NCBI GenBank assembly: GCA_964446955.1
Contig: CAYUQJ010000002.1
Span: forward strand, 496,001-560,000
Origin: Leptolinea sp964446955
GTDB lineage: Bacteria; Chloroflexota; Anaerolineae; Anaerolineales; Anaerolineaceae
Length of the DNA: 64,000 nucleotides
Reading direction: 5' to 3'
This document shows, piece by piece, positions 7,073-15,784 of this stretch. The translations under genes and the position numbers were made by a program. Below the pieces are notes generated by a model. It was not told the DNA's origin. It searched no databases and was given only the letters and a program-made list of their open reading frames with translations. Position 1 is the stretch's first letter, and every line of letters starts with the position of its first letter.

Positions 7073-8298
7073 TGGAAATTGCCGTTATTGGCGCAGGAGC
7101 ATCCGGACTGGCAGCCGCCTTACAGGCAGCCTGGAATGGCGCCAACGTAACACTTTTCGAACACAACGATACCATCGGACGCAAACTGACAGTAACCGGA
7201 AGCGGTCATTGCAACCTGACGAATGACACTGTTGACGCTGCCTCTTATGCCTGCGCCGACCCGAAGTGGATGTCCACCCTGTTATCCCGCTTTGGGGTTT
7301 TAGAACTGCTGGAAATGCTGGCAAAGATCGGAATCCCGGCGCGAAAAACTGAAGACGGATGGTATTACCCCCTTTCCAATTCAGCCCATTCGGTAATTCA
7401 GGCTTTCGCGTACGCAACAGAGCAGGCGGGAATCACACTGCTAACTGGCCGGCATGTTTCGGGGATAGCTGTCAACAAAAATAACGGATTTACCATCAGG
7501 TTTTCACAGGGAGAAAAAGAATTCAGGGAAGATTTTGACCGGGTCATCGTATCCACGGGCGGTTGTGCTTATCCATCCCTGGGTTCGCGCGGCGACCTGT
7601 TTCCCGTTCTGCAAAAGATGGGGCATGATGTTCTGGAAAACCGGCCTGCCCTTGCCCCTGTATTGGTTGACACCGGCAGCCTGAAACCGCTTCAGGGTAT
7701 GCGCTTTGATGTCAAGACGGCTCTCTGGAAAGGTGGGACGATGATCGCGGAGACCAGTGGAAATCTGATCTTTACAGAGTGGGGATTGAATGGCCCGGCC
7801 GTGATGGATATCAGCCACCATGTAACCCGGCATCCAGCCGGTACCCTGGAACTATCGATGGATTTCCTGGCCTTCTTCCGGGATGAATTTGATCGATTTC
7901 TGGCTGCCAATCGGAATGGGTCCATGACCGCCGCCATATTTCTGAACGCATTTTTCGCGCCGAAAGTTGTCTCCACATTTCTGCGCGCCGCGCGCGTTGA
8001 TGGGGAAACAACATTAAGCCGGATGGACAACCAGTCTCTTGATAATCTGATCGATCTCCTGCAAAACAGCCGCTTTCCGGTCAAGGGAGTGCGTGACTTT
8101 ACCTATTGCCAGGTTTCAGCCGGTGGTGTGCCGGTCACAGAGGTTGACCCGGACACATTGGAATCACGGCAAATCAAAGGACTGTACCTGACGGGTGAGA
8201 CACTGGATGTGGTGGGGCCATGCGGTGGGTTTAATCTTCACTTCGCTTTTGGGAGTGGTGCGCTCGCCGGGATGGCTGCGGCGAGAAGAAGAGTCTGA
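7072..8298 (+). CDS. NAD(P)/FAD-dependent oxidoreductase, BaiN/YhiN (HI0933) family
   Basis: A 408-residue flavoprotein of the HI0933 family. It starts with the FAD-binding MEIAVIGAGASGLAAALQAAWNGANVTLFEHN, followed by the family signatures GRKLTVTGSGHCNLTN (about residues 38-53), VIVSTGGCAYPSLGSRGD and, near the C-terminus, LTGETLDVVGPCGGFNLHFAFGSGALAG. Members reduce hydrophobic or conjugated substrates (BaiN acts on bile acids); the substrate here is unknown. Full-length and free of frameshifts, in contrast to the fragment at 3952. A terminator follows. The start is the leaderless ATG at 7072. Confidence 0.92.
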   Translation: MEIAVIGAGASGLAAALQAAWNGANVTLFEHNDTIGRKLTVTGSGHCNLTNDTVDAASYACADPKWMSTLLSRFGVLELLEMLAKIGIPARKTEDGWYYPLSNSAHSVIQAFAYATEQAGITLLTGRHVSGIAVNKNNGFTIRFSQGEKEFREDFDRVIVSTGGCAYPSLGSRGDLFPVLQKMGHDVLENRPALAPVLVDTGSLKPLQGMRFDVKTALWKGGTMIAETSGNLIFTEWGLNGPAVMDISHHVTRHPAGTLELSMDFLAFFRDEFDRFLAANRNGSMTAAIFLNAFFAPKVVSTFLRAARVDGETTLSRMDNQSLDNLIDLLQNSRFPVKGVRDFTYCQVSAGGVPVTEVDPDTLESRQIKGLYLTGETLDVVGPCGGFNLHFAFGSGALAGMAAARRRV

Positions 8299-8316
8299 TC
8301 TACACAATAATTACCG

Positions 8317-8339
8317 GCCGGAAGTAATCCGGCTTTTTT
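8317..8339 (+). terminator. Intrinsic terminator after flavoprotein gene
   Basis: Stem GCCGG (8317-8321) with CCGGC (8329-8333), 7-base loop, then six T. Confidence 0.8.
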
Positions 8340-8343
8340 ATTC

Positions 8344-8388
8344 TTGACAGAATAGAGCTTTTACTCTATTATTAGAGTATATACTCTA
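8344..8388 (+). promoter_or_regulatory. TetR promoter with two operator palindromes
   Basis: -35 TTGACA (8344-8349), 17-bp spacer, -10 TATTAT (8367-8372). Two inverted repeats with the same half-site overlap it: ATAGAG-N6-CTCTAT (8352-8369) across spacer and -10, and the perfect 16-bp palindrome TAGAGTATATACTCTA (8373-8388) at the likely start point. This is a clear autoregulation layout for the TetR gene at 8401. Confidence 0.85.
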
Positions 8389-8400
8389 TTTCGAGGGCGT

Positions 8401-8985
8401 ATGTCAAACAAAGAAACAATCCTTCAGACGGCCATTGACCTGTTCAACGACATGGGAACAGCCCGGGTGACCACCAACCTGATCGCCAAAGAAGCCGGGA
8501 TCAGTCCAGGTAATCTGTATTACCACTTTACCGACAAGGCGCACATCATTCGCGAGATCTTCGAACGGATGACATCCGATTGGGATGAGGTCAACAAAGT
8601 GTTCCTTGAGACTGGTCCCCAGTTCGAGGATTTGATGACAGAATTCATCACGGCCAACTTCAAGCTACTGTGGGAATATCGTTTCTACAGCCGTGAAATG
8701 GTCCCGTTGATCAATGCCGATCCGATTCTGAAAGAGCGCCACATACCTGTGATCAACGAACATTTTAACGAGCAATACCGCATCATTCAAAAAGCTGTCG
8801 AAGCAAACGTTTTAAACTTTTCTGATCCCCACTATCAGGCAAATGACGCGTTGACCGTCTGCTGGATCGTGGCCAATCAGTACCTCATCCATCTGGAAGG
8901 TATGGGGAAGACAGTGACAAAAGCCGACTTCCAGAAAGGTGTCCATCTGATCATGAACTCCCTGTTGCCGTACATGGTCAGATAA
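8401..8985 (+). CDS. TetR-family regulator
   Basis: A 194-residue TetR protein. The N-terminal helix-turn-helix is ILQTAIDLFNDMGTARVTTNLIAKEAGISPGNLYYHFTDKAHII (residues 6-50). The C-terminal domain resembles regulators with a TetR_C_33-like region found near membrane or lipid genes. GAGG at 8393 serves the ATG at 8401. The promoter holds two palindromes. It is followed, 40 bases on, by a Tat-signal nitroreductase that is probably in the same transcript and the regulated target. Confidence 0.9.
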   Translation: MSNKETILQTAIDLFNDMGTARVTTNLIAKEAGISPGNLYYHFTDKAHIIREIFERMTSDWDEVNKVFLETGPQFEDLMTEFITANFKLLWEYRFYSREMVPLINADPILKERHIPVINEHFNEQYRIIQKAVEANVLNFSDPHYQANDALTVCWIVANQYLIHLEGMGKTVTKADFQKGVHLIMNSLLPYMVR

Positions 8986-9025
8986 TCCAGAATCCAGAGA
9001 CAGAAGAAAAGACAGAGCATGCAAT

Positions 9026-10129
9026 ATGAACATAAACCGACGAGATTTTCTTAAGATCCTGGGCACAACCGGTATAACCGCCGCTGGATTAGCGTATGCG
9101 GATCTTGCCCGCCCATGGATCAATTTTGATGAAAGTGTGAAAGTAAACAAAATGAAAAATACCGACAAAATCATGACAGACAAAAAAATGGATCTGATCC
9201 ATTATGCCACCCTGGCCGCGAGCGGACACAATACCCAGCCCTGGCATTTTTCCATTGAAAAGAATCGCATCGACATTCACGCGGATATGACCCGCCGTCT
9301 TCCTGTTGTCGATCCGCAAGACCGCGAATTGTGGATCAGTCTGGGTTGCGCGTTGGAAAATCTACTCATCGCCGCGCGGGAAGCCGGCTATGCCACCGCA
9401 GTCACCTACCCCGACACGGACGACCATATCGCCATTGAATTGACCGAAACTTCCCCTGCCCACAACGAATTATTCGATGCCATCCCCCTGCGTCAGAACA
9501 CACGGTGCCTTTTTGATGGTAAAGCGCTTCCGGGTGAGGATTTCACGCGCCTGCAAACCATGCCATTGGAACCCGGAATCAATTGTGTATTCTTACAGGG
9601 ATCTTCCGAGCTTTCCAAAGCAGCGGATTTCATACGCCAGGGTACACTGATCCAGTATGCCGAAAAGGAATTTCTCCGCGAATTGGTGCATTGGCTGCGT
9701 TTCAATAAAAAAGAAGCTCTAACCTCCATGGACGGACTATACTCCCGCTGTTCCGGAAGCCCCGAAGTCCCGCGGTTCATTGGCCGTTTTTTCGTGGAAG
9801 GTACCAAACCGGAACAGCAGGCCGATACGGATGCCCGGAAGGTGATGAGTTCCGCCGGTGCCGCGGTGATCGCCTCTGCCACGGATAGCTGCTCTGACTG
9901 GGTGCGAACCGGACAGGTGTATGAACGAATGGCGTTAATGATGACCTCCATGAACATCCGTTCAGCTTTGCTGAACCAGCCCGTAGAGGTGGCAGAGATG
10001 CGGTCTCCTTTTGGCCGCGCGGTTGGGCTGGAAAATGAAAAGCCCCAACTGTTGTTGCGGTTTGGTTACGCGGATCTGATGCCCGCATCCATGCGCCGCC
10101 CGGTTGAACAGATTTTGCCATCCAAATAA
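9026..10129 (+). CDS. Tat-exported Acg-family nitroreductase-like protein
   Basis: A 367-residue protein with a twin-arginine signal, MNINRRDFLKILGTTGITAAGLAYA, then a nitroreductase-fold domain. HYATLAASGHNTQPWHFSI (about residues 60-78) is the typical FMN-binding 'A.SGHN.QPW' start of the Acg family, and the end carries RSPFGRAVGL and LLLRFGYAD. Acg-like members bind FMN but often lack measured reductase activity. The Tat signal implies a folded cofactor-bearing protein outside the membrane. It follows the TetR gene with 40 bases between them. Confidence 0.88.
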   Translation: MNINRRDFLKILGTTGITAAGLAYADLARPWINFDESVKVNKMKNTDKIMTDKKMDLIHYATLAASGHNTQPWHFSIEKNRIDIHADMTRRLPVVDPQDRELWISLGCALENLLIAAREAGYATAVTYPDTDDHIAIELTETSPAHNELFDAIPLRQNTRCLFDGKALPGEDFTRLQTMPLEPGINCVFLQGSSELSKAADFIRQGTLIQYAEKEFLRELVHWLRFNKKEALTSMDGLYSRCSGSPEVPRFIGRFFVEGTKPEQQADTDARKVMSSAGAAVIASATDSCSDWVRTGQVYERMALMMTSMNIRSALLNQPVEVAEMRSPFGRAVGLENEKPQLLLRFGYADLMPASMRRPVEQILPSK

Positions 10130-10259
10130 TAAAGATCGATCAAAGAAAGCAGGGCAAAGAAGAATTAAGAAAGAAACTATATAATAAAGACGAAACAATA
10201 TAACCGTTCTCACCAAGACCACCGGGGACAAACACAAAGTTCGGCCGACAGGGTAAACA

Positions 10260-10868
10260 ATGAAATGGTATATCGTCCGTCATGCGGAGAAAGAAAAAGG
10301 CAACTTCTTTAATCCGGTACTCCGGCATCAGGATGAACCGGTCAGCTCAAAGGGATTGGTGGAATCCCGCCGGTTGTGGGATTATTTCAGCAAGAAGAAT
10401 ATCAGTCAAATCTATATAAGCCACTATATCCGTACCGGACAAACCGTTGAATACACAGCCCGCAAACTTGGTATTTCACCCATTAAAGATGACCGTCTGA
10501 ATGAGATCGACAACGGCCTGATCGATGGGATGACCAATCAACAAATCGAGAAAACCTACCCGGACGTTTGGAGGGGCTTTCTGGAGCGGGATCATGATTT
10601 TCAATTTCCTGGCGGCGAATTCGCAGAGGACGCCCGCGCTCGCATCGTTTCTTTTTCGCACGAAAAACAACAGGATAATCGGGATATATTAATCATTTGT
10701 CATGAGGGACTTATCCGTCTGTGGGCATGTCACATCCTCGGGATGCCAGTCTATCGGCGTTGGGATTTCAAGGTAGATTACTGCGGGATCATGGAGATCG
10801 AATTTATCCCGGAATTCAACAGCTGGCGACTTTTACGTTTCAACCAGTTGGCAAATCCAATCGACTAG
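10260..10868 (+). CDS. Histidine phosphatase (phosphoglycerate-mutase-like)
   Basis: A 202-residue member of histidine phosphatase clade 1. It opens with WYIVRHAEKE, where the catalytic His7 sits in an RHA rather than RHG motif; HYIRTGQT (about 60-67) supplies the second Arg, EIDNGLIDG the acid/base glutamate region and IICHEGLIRLWA the second catalytic histidine. All key residues are present. The Shine-Dalgarno is weak. Substrate class (sugar phosphate, nucleotide or protein) is undecided. Confidence 0.88.
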   Translation: MKWYIVRHAEKEKGNFFNPVLRHQDEPVSSKGLVESRRLWDYFSKKNISQIYISHYIRTGQTVEYTARKLGISPIKDDRLNEIDNGLIDGMTNQQIEKTYPDVWRGFLERDHDFQFPGGEFAEDARARIVSFSHEKQQDNRDILIICHEGLIRLWACHILGMPVYRRWDFKVDYCGIMEIEFIPEFNSWRLLRFNQLANPID

Positions 10869-11105
10869 GATTTTATTTTTGTCAGTCCAGCCCCGAACAG
10901 GCTGCCATAGCGTAATTCCTGTCAATCCCAAATAGCAGGTCACCGCGTTCTGTTTGCTGATTAATAATTTGAGCTTATTAACTCGGTTTAAGCAAAATTC
11001 CGGAGGTAGATTGCGTTACACTTAATGCTCAAAGACAATAGAACATAATAGCCCGTTCTTTGTATGATAATTTATACCAAGCCATCCACATTACAGGAGA
11101 ACATC

Positions 11106-11435
11106 ATGGACATGCAACACATTCCTTTTGGGACAACCGACTGGTCAAAAATACCGGCAACAGAACATGCCGGCGAAACTGGAATGGCATACTGGCATAC
11201 ACAACAATTTGACAACATCCGGGTTCGGCTGGTGGAATATACCCCCGGTTATAAAGCAGACCATTGGTGCAAAAAAGGGCATATTTTGCTTTGCCTGGAG
11301 GGCGAATTGCACACCGAACTGGAGGACGGCCGGACATTTATACTGACCCCGGGGACCAGCTATCAGGTCGCAGATAATGCGGAAGCCCATCGCTCATTCA
11401 CCACGACAGGGGTAAAGCTATTCATTGTTGATTAA
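11106..11435 (+). CDS. DHCW-motif cupin protein
   Basis: A 109-residue single-domain cupin. The core is KADHWCKKGHILLCLEGELHTELEDGRTFILTPGTSYQVADN, with the DHW-C and GH...EGEL signature of the DHCW cupin group; the histidines and glutamate could bind a metal. The start at ATG 11106 follows AGGAGA at 11095-11100; reading further upstream to 11064 has no ribosome site. Monocistronic or first of a short unit with the ICMT gene 36 bases on. Function unknown. Confidence 0.85.
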   Translation: MDMQHIPFGTTDWSKIPATEHAGETGMAYWHTQQFDNIRVRLVEYTPGYKADHWCKKGHILLCLEGELHTELEDGRTFILTPGTSYQVADNAEAHRSFTTTGVKLFIVD

Positions 11436-11471
11436 CCAAAAACGTTTACGGATTTTTGTCGGGAAAACACC

Positions 11472-12026
11472 ATGAACTATTTTCTTCTAATCGGTTTGTT
11501 TCTTTTCACCGGATTCATAGCCGGCAACATGATGTACCACAAATCAGAGCCCGGTGACCAATCGGAGAAATATCCCATCAACAAAACCGTATTCATAATC
11601 GGCAAAATTACCATGGGTATAAATTGGATCATCATCTTCTTAAAAGCTGCCGGAATACAAACACTACCCCATTACCAATCCGCCAGTCTTACGATTGTGG
11701 CGACTATACTGGTTTACATCGGGTTTGTCTTTGTTGCTCTTTCATTCATTCAACTGGGCAAAGAAGTGCGATTCAGCAATACCGGTGAAAATTGCAACCT
11801 TCGGAGCAGCGGAGTGTACAGCATTAGCCGCAATCCGATGTATCTTGGATTCTTTCTGGTTTGCCTGGCATCCATGCTCACTGTTCCTCACATAATCAAT
11901 ATTCTGTGCGGTCTGACCGGTATATATGTTCATCATCTGATGACCCTTTCCGAAGAGACATCACTGCACAATAAACATGGCGAAGTCTATGAAAAATACA
12001 AACAATCCGTCCGCCGATACCTATGA
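11472..12026 (+). CDS. Isoprenylcysteine carboxyl methyltransferase-family membrane protein
   Basis: A 184-residue membrane protein with four to five hydrophobic helices. The C-terminal part LRSSGVYSISRNPMYLGFFLVCLASML and ETSLHNKHGEVYEKYKQSVRRYL is the conserved ICMT/PEMT catalytic region (RNPMYLG; E..L...G..Y..Y...V.R). These enzymes bind SAM at the membrane and methylate lipids or carboxylates. Here the acceptor is unknown. Bacterial members rarely act on prenylated proteins. Confidence 0.85.
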   Translation: MNYFLLIGLFLFTGFIAGNMMYHKSEPGDQSEKYPINKTVFIIGKITMGINWIIIFLKAAGIQTLPHYQSASLTIVATILVYIGFVFVALSFIQLGKEVRFSNTGENCNLRSSGVYSISRNPMYLGFFLVCLASMLTVPHIINILCGLTGIYVHHLMTLSEETSLHNKHGEVYEKYKQSVRRYL

Positions 12027-12102
12027 ACCCCGCCATGGCAAAGTTGTAGCACAAAGACATGTATACGGAAGCGGTATAAAAAGAAAGAATAATATTTCTC
12101 CC

Positions 12103-12600
12103 ATGCCATTGATTACAAAAAAAATCCAGATCAAGCCGTTATCGAAAATTGATGAGCCTTTTCTTCGGGAGATGTTGTACCAGGCTATTTTCGTTCCAGA
12201 GGGGTCACAACCACCACCGCGGGACGTGATCCAGAACCCCGAACTCAGCCGCTATGTGAATAATTGGGGGCAGCCGGGTGACGGCGGTTTCATGGCGCTA
12301 ATGGGCGATGAACCCGTGGGCGCGGTATGGATACGCCTTCTGACCGGAGAGAACAAAGGATATGGATATGTGGATGAAGAAACGCCCGAGCTTTCGATTG
12401 CTATCTTGCCGGAATACCGCGGTCAGGGAATAGGAAAGGCCTTGATGGCGCATCTCTTCAATGAAATGAATGGCCGCCATCCAGCAATTTGCTTAAGTGT
12501 CTCAGAGGAAAACCCGGCTTTCCGGCTGTACAGGCGGTTGGGTTTTATTGAGATTCAAAATGATGGGGCTTCGGTGAAAATGGTCAAGAAGTTGACCTAA
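12103..12600 (+). CDS. GNAT-family N-acetyltransferase
   Basis: A 165-residue acetyltransferase. The acetyl-CoA motif A is ELSIAILPEYRGQGIGKALMAHLF (R/Q-x-x-G-x-G/A at about residues 104-110), and motif B is ICLSVSEENPAFRLYRRLGF. The reading frame is open back to 11977 but that part overlaps the ICMT gene and is not GNAT-like, so the ATG at 12103 is used. No strong ribosome site is visible. Acceptor substrate unknown. Confidence 0.85.
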   Translation: MPLITKKIQIKPLSKIDEPFLREMLYQAIFVPEGSQPPPRDVIQNPELSRYVNNWGQPGDGGFMALMGDEPVGAVWIRLLTGENKGYGYVDEETPELSIAILPEYRGQGIGKALMAHLFNEMNGRHPAICLSVSEENPAFRLYRRLGFIEIQNDGASVKMVKKLT

Positions 12601-12819
12601 TTCGCCTCCAATCTGTAATCAAATCATCAACGGTTTTTACATCTGGATTTCTCATTGCCCGGTTTAGATGTACGAATGGTGTATTTACAACTTGTGTTTT
12701 CGATGCAAGGTTGACATAGCCGGGAAAACTTCGGGCATGGAAGCGGATCAAAAATCGGGACGACTATTATGAGTATGCGATAATAATCTGACAACACACG
12801 GCTATTTGGAGGTTGAGAT

Positions 12820-13413
12820 TTGTTCCATACTATAAAACCTGACATTCTGGCACGCATGCAATATTTGGAAGACCTTGACGCCCGCGACCGCAATAACAAT
12901 ACCCCCCTTTTACAACGGTTGCGTCAAATCCCTCCGGAAACCGGGAAGTTTCTGGCAATACTGGCAGCCGGTTCCCCTGAAGGTGGAATCATCGAGATTG
13001 GCACCAGTGCCGGATACTCCACTCTGTGGCTTTCACTTGCAGCCGAACAGGCCGGCCGCAGTATCACCACATTTGAAGTCTTGCCTGAAAAGGTCAAACT
13101 GGCACGCGAAACATTCATGGTTACCGGAGCCGCCAACCGGATAAAACTCGTGGAGGGCGACGCGCGTGACCACCTGAAAGAATTCAAGAATATTGCGTTC
13201 TGTTTCCTGGACGCAGAAAAAGATGTGTACGCCGACTGCTACGAGATGGTTGTCCCCAACCTGGTTCCCGGCGGGTTACTGGTGGCTGACAATGCCATCA
13301 ACCACCAGGTTGTGTTACAACCAGTGTTGGACCGTGCCCTTATCGACTCACGCGTGGATGCCCTGATCGTCCCCATTGGAAAAGGTGAACTTGTCTGCCG
13401 TAAGATCGGTTAG
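12820..13413 (+). CDS. Class I O-methyltransferase (catechol/caffeoyl-CoA OMT-like)
   Basis: A 197-residue methyltransferase read from TTG 12820, which has GGAGG at 12808-12812. Motif I is IIEIGTSAGYSTLWLSLAA (about residues 56-74), motif II ITTFEVLPEKVKLARE and the acidic loop CFLDAEKDVYADCYE with the metal/SAM-region Asp typical of Methyltransf_3/24 O-methyltransferases; VPGGLLVADNAINH follows. Likely methylates a hydroxyl on a small molecule. Stands alone. Confidence 0.88.
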   Translation: MFHTIKPDILARMQYLEDLDARDRNNNTPLLQRLRQIPPETGKFLAILAAGSPEGGIIEIGTSAGYSTLWLSLAAEQAGRSITTFEVLPEKVKLARETFMVTGAANRIKLVEGDARDHLKEFKNIAFCFLDAEKDVYADCYEMVVPNLVPGGLLVADNAINHQVVLQPVLDRALIDSRVDALIVPIGKGELVCRKIG

Positions 13414-13491
13414 AAAAGATTCGCATAGTGGCCATTTTTCGCTCAAAAAGTTTTAGCAGCTCAGACAAATTTTCATTCTCAGGCACATAGA

Positions 13492-14349
13492 ATGCGAAAA
13501 AATCTGGACACAAAAACCCAATCGGATAACACATTGCCGGTATTCTTCCTGCTGGCGTTCGGTATCAGCTGGCTTTTTTGGATACCGGCTGCCTTGATGG
13601 ATCCGGCCGCTGGTTCGCCAATCAGTTTTATTCTGTATTTGATCGGCGGATTTGGGCCAACTATTGCCGGCCTCTTGATGATAGGCCGAACAATGGATAG
13701 AACTGATCAGCAGAATGTGTTTCAGCGATTGATTGATATCCACCGCATCGATTGGTGTTGGGGAGCGTTTATCCTTACCATCTTCCCGGTTCTTGGCGGA
13801 CTGACCATCCAGATTTATCGACTGCTCTACGGCAATTACCCGGCTTTGCCCGCGTTGCAGGGGTTCACCGGAAAGCCGGGGGACATTGTTACCCTGATTT
13901 TTGTTGCGATCCAGGTGATGCTCATGGGTCCGCTCGCGGAAGAGATCGGTTGGCGCGGTTTTGCGCTTGACCGGTTGCTAAATCGTTGGAGTGGATCCAC
14001 AGCAGGCATCATCATTGGGATCATCTGGGGTGTTTGGCACCTGCCGCTTTTTTTTATTTCCGGTAGTATGTATTATGAGTGGGGATTCGGGACCGGACTA
14101 TTCTGGCTGTTCCTTCTTCGCATGACGGCTTTATCCGTGATAATGACCTTGGTCTATGTGCACACAAACCGCAGCATTCTGTCTGCCATTCTGTTGCATT
14201 TCATGTTTAATTTCACGTACGGATTTCTTCAACCTTCCCCTAATAAGGTCCATTCACTGGGTACCACACTGATCTCATTAATCGCTTGTGCCGCGCTGAT
14301 AACTATGGTCCGTCAAAACACCAGTCAGAATGAAACGGGAACAGTCTGA
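13492..14349 (+). CDS. CPBP-family intramembrane glutamic protease (CAAX-like)
   Basis: A 285-residue membrane protein with about eight hydrophobic segments. The Abi/CPBP signature is intact: PLAEEIGWRGFALDRLL (Glu150, Glu151, Arg155), IIWGVWHLPLF (His183) and, near the end, ILLHFMFNF. Family members cleave membrane substrates or act in bacteriocin self-immunity. The last six codons and the stop lie inside a 46-bp perfect palindrome (14332-14377). No partner peptide gene is seen nearby. Confidence 0.88.
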   Translation: MRKNLDTKTQSDNTLPVFFLLAFGISWLFWIPAALMDPAAGSPISFILYLIGGFGPTIAGLLMIGRTMDRTDQQNVFQRLIDIHRIDWCWGAFILTIFPVLGGLTIQIYRLLYGNYPALPALQGFTGKPGDIVTLIFVAIQVMLMGPLAEEIGWRGFALDRLLNRWSGSTAGIIIGIIWGVWHLPLFFISGSMYYEWGFGTGLFWLFLLRMTALSVIMTLVYVHTNRSILSAILLHFMFNFTYGFLQPSPNKVHSLGTTLISLIACAALITMVRQNTSQNETGTV

Positions 14350-14377
14350 GGAAATTTCCTCAGACTGTTCCCGTTTC
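14332..14377. repeat. 46-bp perfect palindrome over the CPBP stop codon
   Basis: Two 23-bp arms meet without a loop at AAATTT (14352-14357); every position matches. The CPBP stop TGA (14347-14349) is within the left arm. It could form a very stable RNA hairpin and act as a terminator, but no T-run follows on either strand. Confidence 0.9.
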
Positions 14378-14746
14378 TAGAAGTTGAAGCTTTAATCGCG
14401 TCTTTGAAAGTGAAGGAGTTCTCGAGCCGGGTGTCTGTCCACTTCACCCCAGACCAATCCTTCCTGTTCTGCCATGTATGAAATAGATCCCTCATTGGGC
14501 GAACCCACAAATTGAATATAGATCTCTTTTCTCTTCAGTTCTTTTATTGTCGCAACTTTTTCGCCAATTGTCACCAGGAAAGATAGTTGGCGAATGTGTT
14601 CACGATCTGCTCAGAAGCTTGATTGAGGAACATATGTATACCCACCAACAGACTGGAAACCAGATTATCGATATTACCCCGAAGGAATGCCGTATATGCC
14701 TGTGATGTGCGATAATTAATCGAGCATTGTATAAAGGAGAACATCC
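14378..14746. other. Intergenic region, possible relic on the minus strand
   Basis: About 370 bases without a supported gene. A minus-strand frame from GTG 14574 to 14392 encodes a 60-residue, charge-rich peptide (VATIKELKRKEIYIQFVGSPNEG) that looks protein-like but has no ribosome site and enters the palindrome region. A plus-strand frame near 14625-14700 also reads smoothly. I treat both as possible relics. AAGGAG at 14734 belongs to the next gene. Confidence 0.4.
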
Positions 14747-15763
14747 ATGAAGATCCTTTTTATTGGCGGTACCGGTCTGATCAGTACAGCCTGTTCCGAG
14801 CTGGTTGTTCAGCGTGGACATGACCTCACCATCCTCAACCGATCACAAACAAAGAAGATTCCCGCTCCACCAGGAACCCACATATTAACCGCGGATGTTC
14901 ACGGAGATTTTGATAATCTGGAAAAAACCCTGGAGCCTTACCGGTTTGATGTCGTCATAGACTGGATCGCTTTCACACCGGAAGATATCGAACGTGATAT
15001 TCGCTTATTTCAGGGGAAAACCGGTCAGTTTGTATTTATCAGCTCGGCCAGCGCTTACCAGAAACCGGTCAAAAATTATCTGATCACGGAAGAAACACCC
15101 CTCGAAAACCCCTACTGGCAATACTCGCGTGACAAGATCGCCTGCGAGAAACGCCTCATGGAAGCCCATAAAAAGAACGGGTTCCCGGTGACGATTATCC
15201 GTCCTTCCTTAACGTACGGGTTGACCCAGGTCCCGCTTTGTACAGGCAGCTGGTTGCATCCTTACACCATGCTTGACCGGATCAAGAAAGGGAAGAAGGT
15301 CATTATTCCCGGTGACGGGACATCACTCTGGGTATGCACCTGGAACGCAGATTTTGCCGTTGGATTGCTGGGGTTGTTCGGCAACCCCAAGTCATTGGGC
15401 GAGGCTTTCCATATAACATCTGACGAAGTCCTCACCTGGAATCAGCTATACCAACAGACCGCCGACGTGTACGGTGTAAAACTCAATCCTGTTTACATCC
15501 CATCCGACTGGATGGCTGCATGGGATGATGAATATACCGGTTCGCTGATCGGTGATAAAGCAAATAGTGTTGTGTTTGACAACAGCAAGATCAAACGCTT
15601 TGTTCCCGAATTTAATTGCACTGTTACCTGGGCGGAAGGGATAAAACGCGCTGTGAACTGGTTTGAAGCCGACTCGTCCCGTCAGACGATCGATGAAAAC
15701 GCCAACCGGCAGTGGGATGAAATGATCGTGGCGTATGAGCGGTCATTTCCACAACGAAAATAG
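14747..15763 (+). CDS. NAD-dependent epimerase/dehydratase-like SDR
   Basis: A 338-residue extended or atypical SDR. It opens KILFIGGTGLISTACSELVVQRGHDLTILNR (Gly-x-x-Gly-x-x-Ser variant of the nucleotide loop), then VIDWIAFTPEDI, FVFISSASAYQK and YWQYSRDKIACEK, where Tyr-x-x-x-Lys is present as YSRDK. It resembles CSP41-like and UDP-sugar epimerase-like proteins. AAGGAG at 14734 supports the start. It is 21 bases before a methyltransferase gene and probably co-transcribed. Confidence 0.87.
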   Translation: MKILFIGGTGLISTACSELVVQRGHDLTILNRSQTKKIPAPPGTHILTADVHGDFDNLEKTLEPYRFDVVIDWIAFTPEDIERDIRLFQGKTGQFVFISSASAYQKPVKNYLITEETPLENPYWQYSRDKIACEKRLMEAHKKNGFPVTIIRPSLTYGLTQVPLCTGSWLHPYTMLDRIKKGKKVIIPGDGTSLWVCTWNADFAVGLLGLFGNPKSLGEAFHITSDEVLTWNQLYQQTADVYGVKLNPVYIPSDWMAAWDDEYTGSLIGDKANSVVFDNSKIKRFVPEFNCTVTWAEGIKRAVNWFEADSSRQTIDENANRQWDEMIVAYERSFPQRK

Positions 15764-15784
15764 ACCTTCGCAAAAGGAATATCC

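Noticed and set aside
14392..14574. 60-codon minus-strand frame as a real small gene
   Set aside because: Protein-like sequence but no Shine-Dalgarno and it runs into the palindrome; kept only as a possible relic.
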